A stretch of 64,000 nucleotides of DNA, from NCBI RefSeq assembly GCF_015319355.1, contig NZ_JADILU010000005.1:248001-312000 (forward strand), read 5' to 3'. Positions within the stretch are counted from its first letter, which is position 1, and each line of letters opens with the position of its first letter. The position numbers were made by a program, and so were the translations under genes. This document shows positions 27,112 to 36,301 of this stretch, one piece after another. The notes under the pieces were generated by a model. That model saw only the letters and a program-made list of their open reading frames with translations, was not told where the DNA came from and searched no databases. Source of the stretch: Psychroserpens luteus (GTDB lineage: Bacteria; Bacteroidota; Bacteroidia; Flavobacteriales; Flavobacteriaceae).

Positions 27112-28887
27112 CTATTGTATCTCTTTATCAATTATTGAAATCGTCGATGCTGCTTTATCGTAATCTTGCTGCATTTCTACATTGGTAATTGGTGTATATC
27201 TTGCCAATTCACAATGCTGTAAAATGCTAATAAATTCTTTAACTGTTGGCTCGTTAACCTGTCTCTCAATAAGAATTTCTTCAATTTTTTCTTTGCTGAA
27301 ATCACTCGTTTCAATCTGTAATTTCGCCTTCAGATAATTATGTAATGCTTTTTCAAGAGCGATGTAAAATGTTTCCTTTTCACCTAAAGCTTTTTTAGCT
27401 TCACCTAAATATTTTCTAGCTAGCTTATCTGCTTTTCTTATTTTATTTCCGAAGACATCTGCATTACGTTTTTCTTTTTCCTTACGATATACAAGTGCCA
27501 AAGGAATCAATAGAAAAGGTGACAATAAAGAGCCCCAAAACGCAGTAGATTTAAAGAAATCATTAGATGCAATTGGTTTTAAATTTGCTTTAGTTTTCAC
27601 AAATGCAAATTGATCATTATTTAGAATCACTTCCTTTTTATCACCATTAGCTGATGCTAAATTATCATCACCCGAAGATGTGTTTATTGGACCTTCAATC
27701 ACATCAATAATGATTTCTCCAGAGGACACACGTTTATACGTTTGGGTCTCTAAATCAAAATATGAGAATGAGATGCTTGGAATTGGATATTTACCTTTGT
27801 ACTGCGGAACAATAGTATAGCTATCTGCAATTGAGCCTTGCATACCATTTGTATTCGTTCTAATTGTTTCGTTATACTCAGGTTCGTAAACTTCTAGTGA
27901 ACTTGGTAGTGTCAATTTAGGTAATTGAAACAATTTGAGATTTCCTTTTCCTGTTACTTCTACTGTAGCTCGTAAACTTTCCGAAGCATTAAGTTCAGAT
28001 TTTGAGGTCATCACATTAAACTTAAAATCACCAACAGCTCCTGTAAAATCCTCTGGTTTTCCTTCTTCTGGCAAAGGTTTCACATTGATTGTTCTACTTC
28101 CTGCAGAAACAGTTCTATTAGTTTGAGCCATATGCATACCACCAAAAATATCTCTTCGATTGGTTGGCACTTCAACAGTAACGTCTAGTGTTAACGGTTC
28201 TATTTCTAACTTGCCTGATTTTTGTGGATAGAGAACCGTTTTCCGAAGTACAACATATCGATAATCTTCGCCTTTGTAGGTTCCATTTTGAACTCTCAAT
28301 CCTTTGGTATCTATCTTCTGACTCCAAAAATCATTATATCTAGGATTATCTAGCTCTCTCCAATTACTCACACCTGTATTTGGTGACACGTAGAGTTTGT
28401 AAACCACTGTAATCGCTTCATTAAGGTAAGGGTCCTCTTTAGAAACCTCTGCCACTAAATGAATATTCTCTGACGCAACACCTTCTACATTGTAGGGATC
28501 ATTTGGTCGTTTTACAGCATTTGTAACTTGTACTGTAACCGCATTTGTTTTATACGTTTTACCTTCAATTTCAATACTTGCGCTTTTAATTGTAAATCGT
28601 CCTTGCTTTTGAGGAGCAAGAAAATAGCTGTATGTTTTTGCATAAGAGTGTGCGCCATTGAGCCAAGAATTACTAACAGATGTATTTGGTCCTCCAATGA
28701 CTTGAAAATTTTCAAAATCTGGAGCCTCAAAATTATCGCCATCCTTATTCATTATGAAATCAACACGCAGACGTTCATTTTGACCTAGCTTTGTCTTGCT
28801 TACTTTGGCTTCAAATTTAATTTGCGCAAATGTCATACTCGATGTGAGTACGATTAATAATATGGATATGTGTTTTATGAGTTTCAT
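27112..28887 (-). CDS. batD: BatD-like oxygen-tolerance protein
   Basis: A 591-residue membrane-anchored protein. A signal peptide (1-21) is followed by tandem beta-sandwich domains (about 25-430) with the BatD signatures VSKTKLGQNERLRVDFIM and PSISFSYFDLETQTY, a single helix (about 447-465), then a helical charged cytoplasmic domain with EKALHNYLKAKL. BatD proteins are part of the moxR-vWA aerotolerance system. Spacing to batC is 125 bases and to batE 2 bases. Confidence 0.9.
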   Translation of the reverse strand: MKLIKHISILLIVLTSSMTFAQIKFEAKVSKTKLGQNERLRVDFIMNKDGDNFEAPDFENFQVIGGPNTSVSNSWLNGAHSYAKTYSYFLAPQKQGRFTIKSASIEIEGKTYKTNAVTVQVTNAVKRPNDPYNVEGVASENIHLVAEVSKEDPYLNEAITVVYKLYVSPNTGVSNWRELDNPRYNDFWSQKIDTKGLRVQNGTYKGEDYRYVVLRKTVLYPQKSGKLEIEPLTLDVTVEVPTNRRDIFGGMHMAQTNRTVSAGSRTINVKPLPEEGKPEDFTGAVGDFKFNVMTSKSELNASESLRATVEVTGKGNLKLFQLPKLTLPSSLEVYEPEYNETIRTNTNGMQGSIADSYTIVPQYKGKYPIPSISFSYFDLETQTYKRVSSGEIIIDVIEGPINTSSGDDNLASANGDKKEVILNNDQFAFVKTKANLKPIASNDFFKSTAFWGSLLSPFLLIPLALVYRKEKEKRNADVFGNKIRKADKLARKYLGEAKKALGEKETFYIALEKALHNYLKAKLQIETSDFSKEKIEEILIERQVNEPTVKEFISILQHCELARYTPITNVEMQQDYDKAASTISIIDKEIQ

Positions 28888-29012
28888 CTCAATTTTTTTC
28901 TTCGGAAATATTATGATTTAACTTTTAGTCTGCTATAATTTATCTTGATCTCTTGTATTATTGAAACTATTGAACTTTCTTTTTACTGAAAACTGCGACT
29001 GAAAACTAAAAT

Positions 29013-29843
29013 CTACCAGTCCTTTTCAGTTTTTACCTTAGCACCTTTTTGTTTTTCAGCATTGATTTTCTCTTGAACTTTTTGTTCTTGATTATTCATA
29101 GCTTCTAACAAATTCTTAATTTGTTGAGGAGACAATTGTCCAGGTTGTGGTTTAGGCTGTCCTTCTTCCTTTTTATCATCTTTCTTATCGCCTTTGCCTT
29201 GATCTTTTTCATCTTTTGGCTTACCATCTTCATCCTTTTGGTCTTCACCATCTTTTTTATCTTGATCGCCTTCATCTTTAGGATCATCTTTTTTCTCATC
29301 TTCCTTTTTATCCTCTTTCTTGTCTTCGTTTTCTTTATCCTCGTCTTTCTTGTCTTCTTCTTTGTCTTGTTCTTGCTGTTGTTGCGCTGCACATTCTTGA
29401 GCTATCACAAGATTGTAACGCGTTTCATCATCGGTTGGATCATTACGCAAGGCGCTTTTATAGGCTTCTACAGCTTCTTTACACAACTCTTCTTTCATTA
29501 ACACATTACCCATATTGTGGTAAGCTTTGTGTTTTTCTTCTTTTGAGGTTGCGTTTTTTGCAGCTTCGGTATGACGATATAAAGCTTCATCATAATTACC
29601 TTTATCATAATAGGTGTTTCCTAAATTATAAGAGCCTGCAATTACAGATGGTGCTTGAGAAATTGCTTTTCTATACTCCATCTCTGCGTTGACATAATTA
29701 TCTGCATCAATGAGTTCATTGCCTTCATAGACATAGTTATTAGCACTTTCTAGTGCTAATTGCTGTTCTTTTTCTTTGGTTTTGTCTTGTGCAAAAGACA
29801 GTCCAGAGATTAGAATAAATATGTATGTGATGTATAACTTCAT
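29013..29843 (-). CDS. batC: BatC-like TPR protein with highly charged tail
   Basis: A 276-residue protein: signal peptide (1-18), three or four TPRs (about 35-155, for example NYVNAEMEYRKAISQAPS and AGSYNLGNTYYDKGNYDEAL), then about 75 residues made almost only of Lys, Asp, Glu, Gln and Gly, and a short helical end LSPQQIKNLLEAMNNQEQKV. The low-complexity tail is expected of BatC proteins and would be disordered. It is separated from batB by 535 bases that hold an opposing gene, so it probably has its own promoter. Confidence 0.87.
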   Translation of the reverse strand: MKLYITYIFILISGLSFAQDKTKEKEQQLALESANNYVYEGNELIDADNYVNAEMEYRKAISQAPSVIAGSYNLGNTYYDKGNYDEALYRHTEAAKNATSKEEKHKAYHNMGNVLMKEELCKEAVEAYKSALRNDPTDDETRYNLVIAQECAAQQQQEQDKEEDKKDEDKENEDKKEDKKEDEKKDDPKDEGDQDKKDGEDQKDEDGKPKDEKDQGKGDKKDDKKEEGQPKPQPGQLSPQQIKNLLEAMNNQEQKVQEKINAEKQKGAKVKTEKDW

Positions 29844-29972
29844 AGTTTTAATAAACTTTACCTTAATATCAATTAGACATAAGTAAAACGCTTAGCAAGA
29901 TATAAAACTAGTGGACTTGATATAGTTAAAGAATTTATAAAATATTGGATGAGTTGGTGTTGGATGGAATTG

Positions 29973-29980
29973 TATGTTTG
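29973..29980 (+). promoter_or_regulatory. Promoter of the small divergent gene inside the bat locus
   Basis: TATGTTTG matches TAnnTTTG. TTG motifs at 29954-29956 and 29960-29962 lie 16 and 10 bases upstream, so a -33 element is possible. It points away from batC, towards the small gene at 30066. Confidence 0.6.
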
Positions 29981-29982
29981 TA

Positions 29983-30011
29983 ATAGCTAATTCTTATTCA
30001 GAATTAGCTAT
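29983..30011 (+). other. Leader hairpin at the start of the divergent transcript
   Basis: ATAGCTAATTC (29983-29993) and GAATTAGCTAT (30001-30011) form a perfect 11-bp stem with a 7-base loop. It begins 3 bases after the -7 box, so it would be the very 5' end of the mRNA of the small gene. It lacks a T run on the plus strand, so it is not a typical terminator; a 5' stabilising hairpin or protein-binding site fits better. Confidence 0.55.
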
Positions 30012-30065
30012 ATTAATTTAAGTACCTGTCGTATATGCATGGTAACGTATAGAAATAAAAGAATA

Positions 30066-30329
30066 ATGAAGGATAATAAAACAAATTTTATAGAAATTCT
30101 AAAAATTGAAGAGACTACTCTTAGTTCAAATATGGTTGTTTTATTAAAAGAGTATACTGATTATTCAACAGAAGATTTAATTTATTTGATCAACAAGTTC
30201 AATACTGATAAATCTGTAGAAATTGAATTGGTAGCAGATATAAAAGAATGTAATCAATTAGCATCAAAATTGATGGATTTAAATATAGGTATAGGAAAAA
30301 CATCATTCCATGAAGAGAATAATCTCTAG
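30066..30329 (+). CDS. Small acidic soluble protein, unknown function, inside bat locus
   Basis: An 87-residue protein from ATG 30066 (MKDNKTNFIEILKIEETTL); a start at 30039 would add nine residues. It is helical with Leu, Lys and Glu, including STEDLIYLINKFN, ECNQLASKLMDLNIGIG. No signal peptide, no membrane helix, no Cys pair. I do not recognise a family. It is transcribed opposite to the whole bat operon, sits between batB and batC, and has a perfect -7 box and a leader hairpin, all of which argue it is a real gene. Confidence 0.6.
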   Translation: MKDNKTNFIEILKIEETTLSSNMVVLLKEYTDYSTEDLIYLINKFNTDKSVEIELVADIKECNQLASKLMDLNIGIGKTSFHEENNL

Positions 30330-30378
30330 TTATTAAGGCTAGCAAAAACTTCTAAATCATAACATTTCCGAAGCACTA

Positions 30379-31422
30379 CTAAAAATTCTCATTAAACAAA
30401 TTAAGTCGTTTCAACCAACCTGTTTTTCGTTCTAGGAAGAAAATATCTAAGAATAAAAAGAAAACTCCAAAACCTAAAAACCATTGAAATTGGTCTTTAT
30501 AATCTGCGAATTCTTTGGCTTCAAATTCGGTTTTATCCATCTTGTTGAGAATGTCTTTGATTTCTTTGATAACGTCTGCTGTATTGTTACCATTGATATA
30601 AGCACCATTAGCTTCTTCTGCGATATCTTTTAAAGTTTCCTCGTTAAGCTTCGTAATAACCGTTTCGCCTTGATTGTCTTTTTTGTAATTGAGTAAAACT
30701 CCGTTACGTTTAATTGGGATGCGACCACCTTTAACGTCACCAACACCTATTGTATAAATTCTAATCCCTTCTTCACTCGCTTCTTCTGCAATAGTACTCG
30801 CCACATCACTGTGATCTTCTCCATCTGAGATAATAATTAACACACGATTGGTTTGCTCCTCGTCATCAAAATAAGTCTTTGCTAATTTAATAGCTTCGTT
30901 AATAGCTGTACCTTGAGAGGACAACATATCTGTGTTCATGTTATTCAAAAACATTTTTGCAGAGGCATAATCTGTGGTGATTGGTAATTGCGGAAATGCT
31001 TTCCCTGCATAAGCAATAATCCCAACGCGATCACTTCCTAAATTATTGATGATTTGCGTCACCAATTGTTTTGATTTTTCTAATCGGTTTGGAGCTACGT
31101 CTTCTGCCAACATACTTTTAGAAACATCTACTGCAAATACAATATCTACACCTTGACGTTTTACGGTTTCTAGCTTTGTTCCAATTTTAGGATTGACCAA
31201 CGCAATAGCGAAACAGGCAATAGCCAAACTCAATACGACAATCTTTAAAATGGATTTAAACAACGATTGATTAGGACTCAAACGTTTCAATAGTTTAGGA
31301 TTAGCAAAACGTTTTTGCGTTTTATATTTCCAAAACTGAAGTATAGCAAATAGCAAGATGATTACTGGGATTACCAGTAAAATCCAAAACCAAACTTTTT
31401 CTTCTAATTGAAAATCAAACAT
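30379..31422 (-). CDS. batB: BatB-like vWA membrane protein
   Basis: A 347-residue protein: two N-terminal helices (about 12-28 and 58-77), a von Willebrand factor A domain (about 90-290) with an intact MIDAS start DVSKSMLAED, the Thr in TGTAINEAI-type position (SSQGTAINEA) and IISDGEDHSD, and a C-terminal helix (about 312-330). The vWA domain should face the periplasm and bind a metal-dependent ligand. It follows batA by 23 bases. Confidence 0.92.
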   Translation of the reverse strand: MFDFQLEEKVWFWILLVIPVIILLFAILQFWKYKTQKRFANPKLLKRLSPNQSLFKSILKIVVLSLAIACFAIALVNPKIGTKLETVKRQGVDIVFAVDVSKSMLAEDVAPNRLEKSKQLVTQIINNLGSDRVGIIAYAGKAFPQLPITTDYASAKMFLNNMNTDMLSSQGTAINEAIKLAKTYFDDEEQTNRVLIIISDGEDHSDVASTIAEEASEEGIRIYTIGVGDVKGGRIPIKRNGVLLNYKKDNQGETVITKLNEETLKDIAEEANGAYINGNNTADVIKEIKDILNKMDKTEFEAKEFADYKDQFQWFLGFGVFFLFLDIFFLERKTGWLKRLNLFNENF

Positions 31423-31445
31423 TTTTTCTATTCTCTAAATTTTAA

Positions 31446-32450
31446 CTATACAAAACTTCTAAACACAGTAAACCTCAACAATACTTCTACAAGTAATAGA
31501 CCTAAAGCAATTAAAATCAACGGACGATATTTTTCATCATACGTCGTGTATTTAATCTCTTCGATTTCTGTCTTTTCGAGTTTATTTATTTCGTTATAAA
31601 TTTCTTTTAATTTCTTGTTATCTGTGGCTCTAAAATAAGTTCCGCCTGTGACATCTGCTATCTCGTTAAGTAACTCTTCGTCGATTTCTACTTTTACTCT
31701 TCGGTATTGAAAACTTCCGTTAGGTAAAATAGAATAGGGTGATAATGCCATCCCATTGGTTCCTAAACCTATCGTGTACACTTTGATGCCATATTCTACA
31801 GCGAGCTCACTAGCAATTTTAGGATCTATAAATCCGGAATTATTAACACCATCTGTTAGTAGAATAATAATTTTACTCTTTGCTTTACTGTCTTTTAAAC
31901 GGTTTACAGATGTTGCTAAACCCATCCCAATTGCAGTTCCACCTTCAATAACTGTATTGTATTTAATATCTCTAAGAGAACGCAGCACGATACTTTTATC
32001 ACTCGTAATTGGTGTTTTTGTATAACTTTCTCCTGCGTATTCTACTAAGCCAATTCTATCGTTTGGTCTGCCCTTAATAAATTCTGAAGCTACATTTTTT
32101 AAAGCCTCCAAACGGTTTGGTAATAAATCTTTTGCCAACATACTTGCAGATACATCTATTGCCATGACAATGTCAATACCTTTGGTTGTTTTTGTTTTTG
32201 TGGTCTCGTCTGATGTTCGTGGTCTGGCTAATGCAATAATTAAAAATGACAATGCCAATAATCGCAACACAAACAATATTGGACGCAATTTTGGAAGCAG
32301 AGAGTTGCCAACCTTGAAACCTTTAATGCTCGACATTTTAAGCTCTGCTGTTTGTTGTTTTCTTTTAAAAAAATACCATACGATTGCTAATGGCAGTAAT
32401 AAAAACAACCAGAAAAACTCTTTATTTAAAAACTCTATCCCTTCAAACAT
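31446..32450 (-). CDS. batA: BatA-like vWA membrane protein
   Basis: A 334-residue partner of BatB with N-terminal helices (about 9-25 and 56-76), a vWA domain (about 90-285) starting AIDVSASMLAKDL with a complete DxSxS MIDAS, IEGGTAIGMG and ILLTDGVNNSG, and a C-terminal helix (about 310-327). Its start codon overlaps the preceding stop by one base (TAATG), indicating translational coupling with the BatD-like fusion gene upstream. Confidence 0.93.
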   Translation of the reverse strand: MFEGIEFLNKEFFWLFLLLPLAIVWYFFKRKQQTAELKMSSIKGFKVGNSLLPKLRPILFVLRLLALSFLIIALARPRTSDETTKTKTTKGIDIVMAIDVSASMLAKDLLPNRLEALKNVASEFIKGRPNDRIGLVEYAGESYTKTPITSDKSIVLRSLRDIKYNTVIEGGTAIGMGLATSVNRLKDSKAKSKIIILLTDGVNNSGFIDPKIASELAVEYGIKVYTIGLGTNGMALSPYSILPNGSFQYRRVKVEIDEELLNEIADVTGGTYFRATDNKKLKEIYNEINKLEKTEIEEIKYTTYDEKYRPLILIALGLLLVEVLLRFTVFRSFV

Positions 32451-34150
32451 TACTCTTCTTCTAGTTTTTTAAGTTCAACGGAATCTATAATTCTATCAAT
32501 CGTTTGGTTGGTATATTCATTTTGATTATTCCAAACTAAAACGATTTGTTGTAAGACGTTTTCTGAAGTAAATGCTAAAATCACATATTCTCCTTCTCTA
32601 AATTCGCCTTCTTCACCTGTAGGAAATTGTGCTGTACCGTAAGCTTTTAAACCTTCTGCAGCATTAGGTGTTATAAATTGTTCTCTTTTTACAATGAGAT
32701 TTTTAGCACCATTATTTTCGTACATTTTAAGATTACCTTCAATTGCAAGATTTAAGTCTATTTTATTAGGCTCACCTTCTGCATTTTTTCCAAGATCTTT
32801 ATATTTTGAAGTACTCACCAAAATATTCATATCTGTATTCAAATCTCCATAAGAAAACATAGTCATTTTCACTTGTTGTGTAGAGTCTATATCTTTCTTT
32901 TCAAGACGCTCTAAAACCACAGGAGTTGAAATCATAATTGGTGGCACACCATAATCACTACGTACCCAATCACCTTCTAATAATTCTTTACTCTCCTCTC
33001 CAATGATGGTATCAACAACGTATTTAAATCCGTATTTAACACCAAAACCTACAAACGTTGCAATCAATATCAAAAGACCTGCAGCTATGGTAAGCCAAAT
33101 CTTTTTACGCTTTTGTTTGTGCTCTTGTTCGTCTCTGTATTGCTCATCAAGAAGTTTCTCTTCTTCCGTTGGTTCTGGTAAAGCTTCTTTGACTTGATCA
33201 ATTTCTATATCAATCGTATTTCTGTCTAATTTTGCCAATTCGACGTCTGGTGCTGATTTTGCAAATTTTACCAAATCGGCACGTTTCAGAATCGTCTCAA
33301 TATTTTTTATATCATTATTGCTCAACTCAATTTGATTAGCATCACGAAGCATGTTTAAGCGACCAACCAATTCATCGGTTGTGCTTTCTAAAGCACGATC
33401 ATACACTTTTTCATCAAGGTATTTTCTAATGATAAAAGTCAACTCAGAGTAATAATCTTTTAATTCTTCTTTCTGAAGGTAATCGCTCTCATCTAATTTC
33501 TTTAAAGCCATTTTAGCTCTGTCATAAGGAGGAAGCAATGCAATTTCCTCTTCTTCTGTCAAAGGTTTTTTTCGCCAAATAAACCAGTATAAAACAAAAC
33601 CAATTAAAGCTAAAGCCAATAAACCGATAAGCACATATAACCACCATTTGCTTGATGATTTTTCAACAGCAATCATTGGTTTAATATCAAAAAGCTTTTG
33701 TTTTGTGGTATCTACAGCAATGGTTTGCACCTCAACACGCAACGAATCTGTATAAAATATTTTATCACCTACAAATATTTTTTGCTTCGGAATTGTGTAT
33801 GCTCCAGAATCAAACTGCGTTAATGCATATTCTTTTATAAGCTGAAATTTGCTGTTATTTTTTGTTGTATCAATCTTATAAGACTCAATCATCTCAAAAG
33901 GCATAAACGTTTGACCTTCTGGAAACACAACCAAATCTGTACTATCTACTTCTACTTTTACTTTAAAAGTAATTTGCTCTCCAATTCTAATTTTTGTAGT
34001 ATCTATTGAAGATGTGACTTGAGCAAAAGACAGAAAAGAACATAGAAAAAAGAGCGCAGATAAAATGACCGAAAACGAAAGACCGAAGCCTTTGGACTTT
34101 CTCATTTTATGACGCATTACACTTGTTTTAACTTTCATATATAAACTCAC
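32450..34150 (-). CDS. Membrane protein of the bat locus with BatD-like ectodomain
   Basis: A 566-residue protein: basic N terminus and signal peptide (to about 43; several Met codons are possible starts), a periplasmic beta-sandwich (about 45-155) opening TTKIRIGEQITFKVKVEVDS like the BatD domain, a helix (about 172-192), a cytoplasmic helical region (about 195-350) with PPYDRAKMALKKLDES, a second helix (about 352-372), and a C-terminal domain of about 190 residues. This gene regularly lies between DUF58 and batA in Bacteroidota. The C-terminal domain is not one I can name. Confidence 0.82.
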   Translation of the reverse strand: MSLYMKVKTSVMRHKMRKSKGFGLSFSVILSALFFLCSFLSFAQVTSSIDTTKIRIGEQITFKVKVEVDSTDLVVFPEGQTFMPFEMIESYKIDTTKNNSKFQLIKEYALTQFDSGAYTIPKQKIFVGDKIFYTDSLRVEVQTIAVDTTKQKLFDIKPMIAVEKSSSKWWLYVLIGLLALALIGFVLYWFIWRKKPLTEEEEIALLPPYDRAKMALKKLDESDYLQKEELKDYYSELTFIIRKYLDEKVYDRALESTTDELVGRLNMLRDANQIELSNNDIKNIETILKRADLVKFAKSAPDVELAKLDRNTIDIEIDQVKEALPEPTEEEKLLDEQYRDEQEHKQKRKKIWLTIAAGLLILIATFVGFGVKYGFKYVVDTIIGEESKELLEGDWVRSDYGVPPIMISTPVVLERLEKKDIDSTQQVKMTMFSYGDLNTDMNILVSTSKYKDLGKNAEGEPNKIDLNLAIEGNLKMYENNGAKNLIVKREQFITPNAAEGLKAYGTAQFPTGEEGEFREGEYVILAFTSENVLQQIVLVWNNQNEYTNQTIDRIIDSVELKKLEEE

Positions 34151-34169
34151 GTTGTACTTCTAACTTTAG

Positions 34170-35036
34170 TTATCTCATTTTAAAATAACCCAATAATTTT
34201 TTTACATAACTCTCGTCCACACGACAATCTATCGTACCAGAACCAGATTTTGTAAAGGTCTCTTTAAAAAACCCTACTTTTTCATTGTAATACTTACTAT
34301 AATTTGTTCTCACTTGTTTTGATGCAGTATTCACTAATACCATTTCCCCAGTTTCTTCGTCCTGCATTTGCACCATTCCCAAATTAGGAATCTCTTCTTC
34401 ACGCTTGTCATAAACTCTAATTCCAGTAATATCGTGACGACCTGCTGAAATTTTTAAATTTTGCTTATAATCATCATCTGTAATAAAATCACTTAATAGA
34501 AAAACAATCGTTTTCTTTTTCATCACATTGGATAAAAATTTAAGTGCTACGGAAATATTTGTGAGTTTACTCTTTGGCTTAAATTCAATCAATTCTCTAA
34601 TAATACGTAATACATGAGATCGACCTTTTTTAGGCGGAATATATAATTCTATCGCATCTGAAAATAAGATGAGACCAATTTTATCATTATTCTGCGTTGC
34701 AGAGAATGCTAGTGTTGCAGCAATTTCTGTAACGATTTCATTTTTAAACTGCTCGTCAGTACCAAAAAGTTCAGAACCCGAAATATCAACCATGAGCATC
34801 ATCGTCAATTCTCGTTCTTCTTCAAAAACTTTAATATAAGGTTCGTTGTAGCGTGCAGTGACATTCCAATCAATATTACGAACATCATCACCAAATTGGT
34901 ACTGGCGAACTTCAGAAAAAGTCATACCACGACCTTTGAAAGTCGAGTGATATTCGCCTCCAAATATATGATCAGACAACCGTCGTGTCTTAATCTCAAT
35001 TTTTCGTACTTTTTTTAGTAATTCCTTAGTATCCAT
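34170..35036 (-). CDS. DUF58 domain protein
   Basis: A 288-residue cytoplasmic protein of the DUF58 family, related to vWA domains. Family signatures are YHSTFKGRGMTFSEVRQYQFGDDVRNIDWNVTAR in order, and MIDAS-like LMVDISGSELFGT. The C terminus ends in GYFKMR. It works with the MoxR ATPase encoded upstream in the bat system, probably as the chaperone partner. A REP-like element of about 85 bases separates the two genes. Confidence 0.93.
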   Translation of the reverse strand: MDTKELLKKVRKIEIKTRRLSDHIFGGEYHSTFKGRGMTFSEVRQYQFGDDVRNIDWNVTARYNEPYIKVFEEERELTMMLMVDISGSELFGTDEQFKNEIVTEIAATLAFSATQNNDKIGLILFSDAIELYIPPKKGRSHVLRIIRELIEFKPKSKLTNISVALKFLSNVMKKKTIVFLLSDFITDDDYKQNLKISAGRHDITGIRVYDKREEEIPNLGMVQMQDEETGEMVLVNTASKQVRTNYSKYYNEKVGFFKETFTKSGSGTIDCRVDESYVKKLLGYFKMR

Positions 35037-35046
35037 TGTTCTGTTC

Positions 35047-35130
35047 TGTCATTCCGCACATAATGCGGAATCTATCAAATTAAATTCGTTCTAAAAGTTA
35101 AAGAGATTCCGCATCAAGTACGGAATGACA
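35047..35130. repeat. REP-like doublet between moxR and the DUF58 gene
   Basis: Two 27-base units in inverted orientation (35047-35073 and 35104-35130) share TGTCATTCCG at the outside and GCGGAATCT inside; 24 of 27 positions agree. Each unit alone folds (ATTCCGC with GCGGAAT), and the doublet can fold on itself. Being inside an operon, it may affect the moxR/DUF58 mRNA ratio. Confidence 0.8.
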
Positions 35131-35133
35131 ATG

Positions 35134-36135
35134 CTATGGCACTTCAATTTCGTTTACAATCTTATTAATGATATCTTCAGACGTTACGTTTTCTGCTTCT
35201 GCTTCGTAAGTAATCCCAATTCTGTGTCTTAACACATCATGAACTACAGCACGAACATCTTCAGGTATTACATAACCACGACGCTTAATAAATGCGTAAC
35301 ATTTTGCAGCAGTAGCCAGGTTAATACTTCCACGAGGTGATGCTCCAAAAGAAATTAATGGTTTTAAATCTGGTAAGCCATATTGTTCTGGATAACGAGT
35401 CGCGAAAATAATATCGAGAATATATTTTTCAATTTTCTCATCCATATAAACTTCTCTCGCAACTTCTTGAGCTCTTAAAATTTGAGCAATAGAAACTACA
35501 GGATTCACTTTTTCCCATGAACCTTTAAGATTTGCTCTCATGATGAGTTGCTCTTCATCTTTCTTAGGATAGTCAATAACCGTTTTTAACATAAAACGGT
35601 CAATTTGTGCTTCTGGTAATGGATATGTTCCTTCTTGTTCTACTGGATTTTGAGTTGCCATTACTAAAAATGGTTTGTCTAAAATATAAGTTTCATCACC
35701 AATAGTCACTTGTTTTTCTTGCATGGCTTCCAATAAAGCAGATTGTACTTTAGCTGGAGCTCTGTTAATCTCATCTGCAAGTACAAAGTTTGCAAAGATT
35801 GGTCCTTTCTTAATTGAAAAGTCATTAATCTTCATATTGTAGATTAGTGTACCAACAACATCTGCAGGTAATAAATCTGGTGTAAATTGAATTCTACTAA
35901 AACTACCATCAACAGCTTGAGCCAGTGTATTAATTGCTAATGTTTTTGCTAATCCTGGAACACCTTCAAGTAAAATATGTCCTCTACCAAGAAGCCCAAT
36001 AAGCAATCGTTCTACCATGTGTCTTTGACCAACGATGACTTTATTCATTTCCATCATCAATAAATCAACAAAAGCACTTTCTTTTTCTATTTTCTCATTG
36101 ATGCTTTTAATGTCAATTGTACCAGTTTCTTCCAT
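35134..36135 (-). CDS. MoxR-family AAA+ ATPase
   Basis: A 333-residue cytoplasmic AAA+ ATPase. Walker A is GVPGLAKT (about 58-65), Walker B is VLADEINRAP, sensor 1 is ATQNPVEQEGTYPLPEAQIDRF, and the C-terminal lid domain contains SFGASPRGS. MoxR ATPases act as chaperones that help vWA proteins mature. It is the first gene of the bat locus (moxR, DUF58, BatD-like, batA, batB). The hairpin at 36232-36264 isolates it from the DUF4382 gene upstream. Confidence 0.95.
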   Translation of the reverse strand: MEETGTIDIKSINEKIEKESAFVDLLMMEMNKVIVGQRHMVERLLIGLLGRGHILLEGVPGLAKTLAINTLAQAVDGSFSRIQFTPDLLPADVVGTLIYNMKINDFSIKKGPIFANFVLADEINRAPAKVQSALLEAMQEKQVTIGDETYILDKPFLVMATQNPVEQEGTYPLPEAQIDRFMLKTVIDYPKKDEEQLIMRANLKGSWEKVNPVVSIAQILRAQEVAREVYMDEKIEKYILDIIFATRYPEQYGLPDLKPLISFGASPRGSINLATAAKCYAFIKRRGYVIPEDVRAVVHDVLRHRIGITYEAEAENVTSEDIINKIVNEIEVP

Positions 36136-36231
36136 TATTTATATGTTTTAAATACTGTGATTAACTCCTTTTAATTTAGTAGTGCAAATTGTTAAATTTT
36201 TTGCTGAATTGCTGTTAACATTTGGTTAAAA

Positions 36232-36264
36232 GTTAAAGGCAACACGATGTGTGTTGCCTTTAAC
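36232..36264. terminator. Long perfect hairpin, terminator of the DUF4382 gene
   Basis: GTTAAAGGCAACAC and GTGTTGCCTTTAAC form a perfect 14-bp stem with a 5-base loop. On the minus strand it lies 38 bases past the DUF4382 stop and is followed by a short T run; it also ends well before the moxR start. Confidence 0.7.
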
Positions 36265-36301
36265 TTTTTATTTCAAGATATTTTCTCTGTAAAATTGTAT
36301 T

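Noticed and set aside
29121-29501. A long open frame on the + strand opposite batC encoding a Phe/Leu/Ile-rich peptide
   Set aside because: It is the mirror of the Lys/Asp/Glu-rich tail of BatC; the codon bias of the sense strand explains it and there is no promoter.
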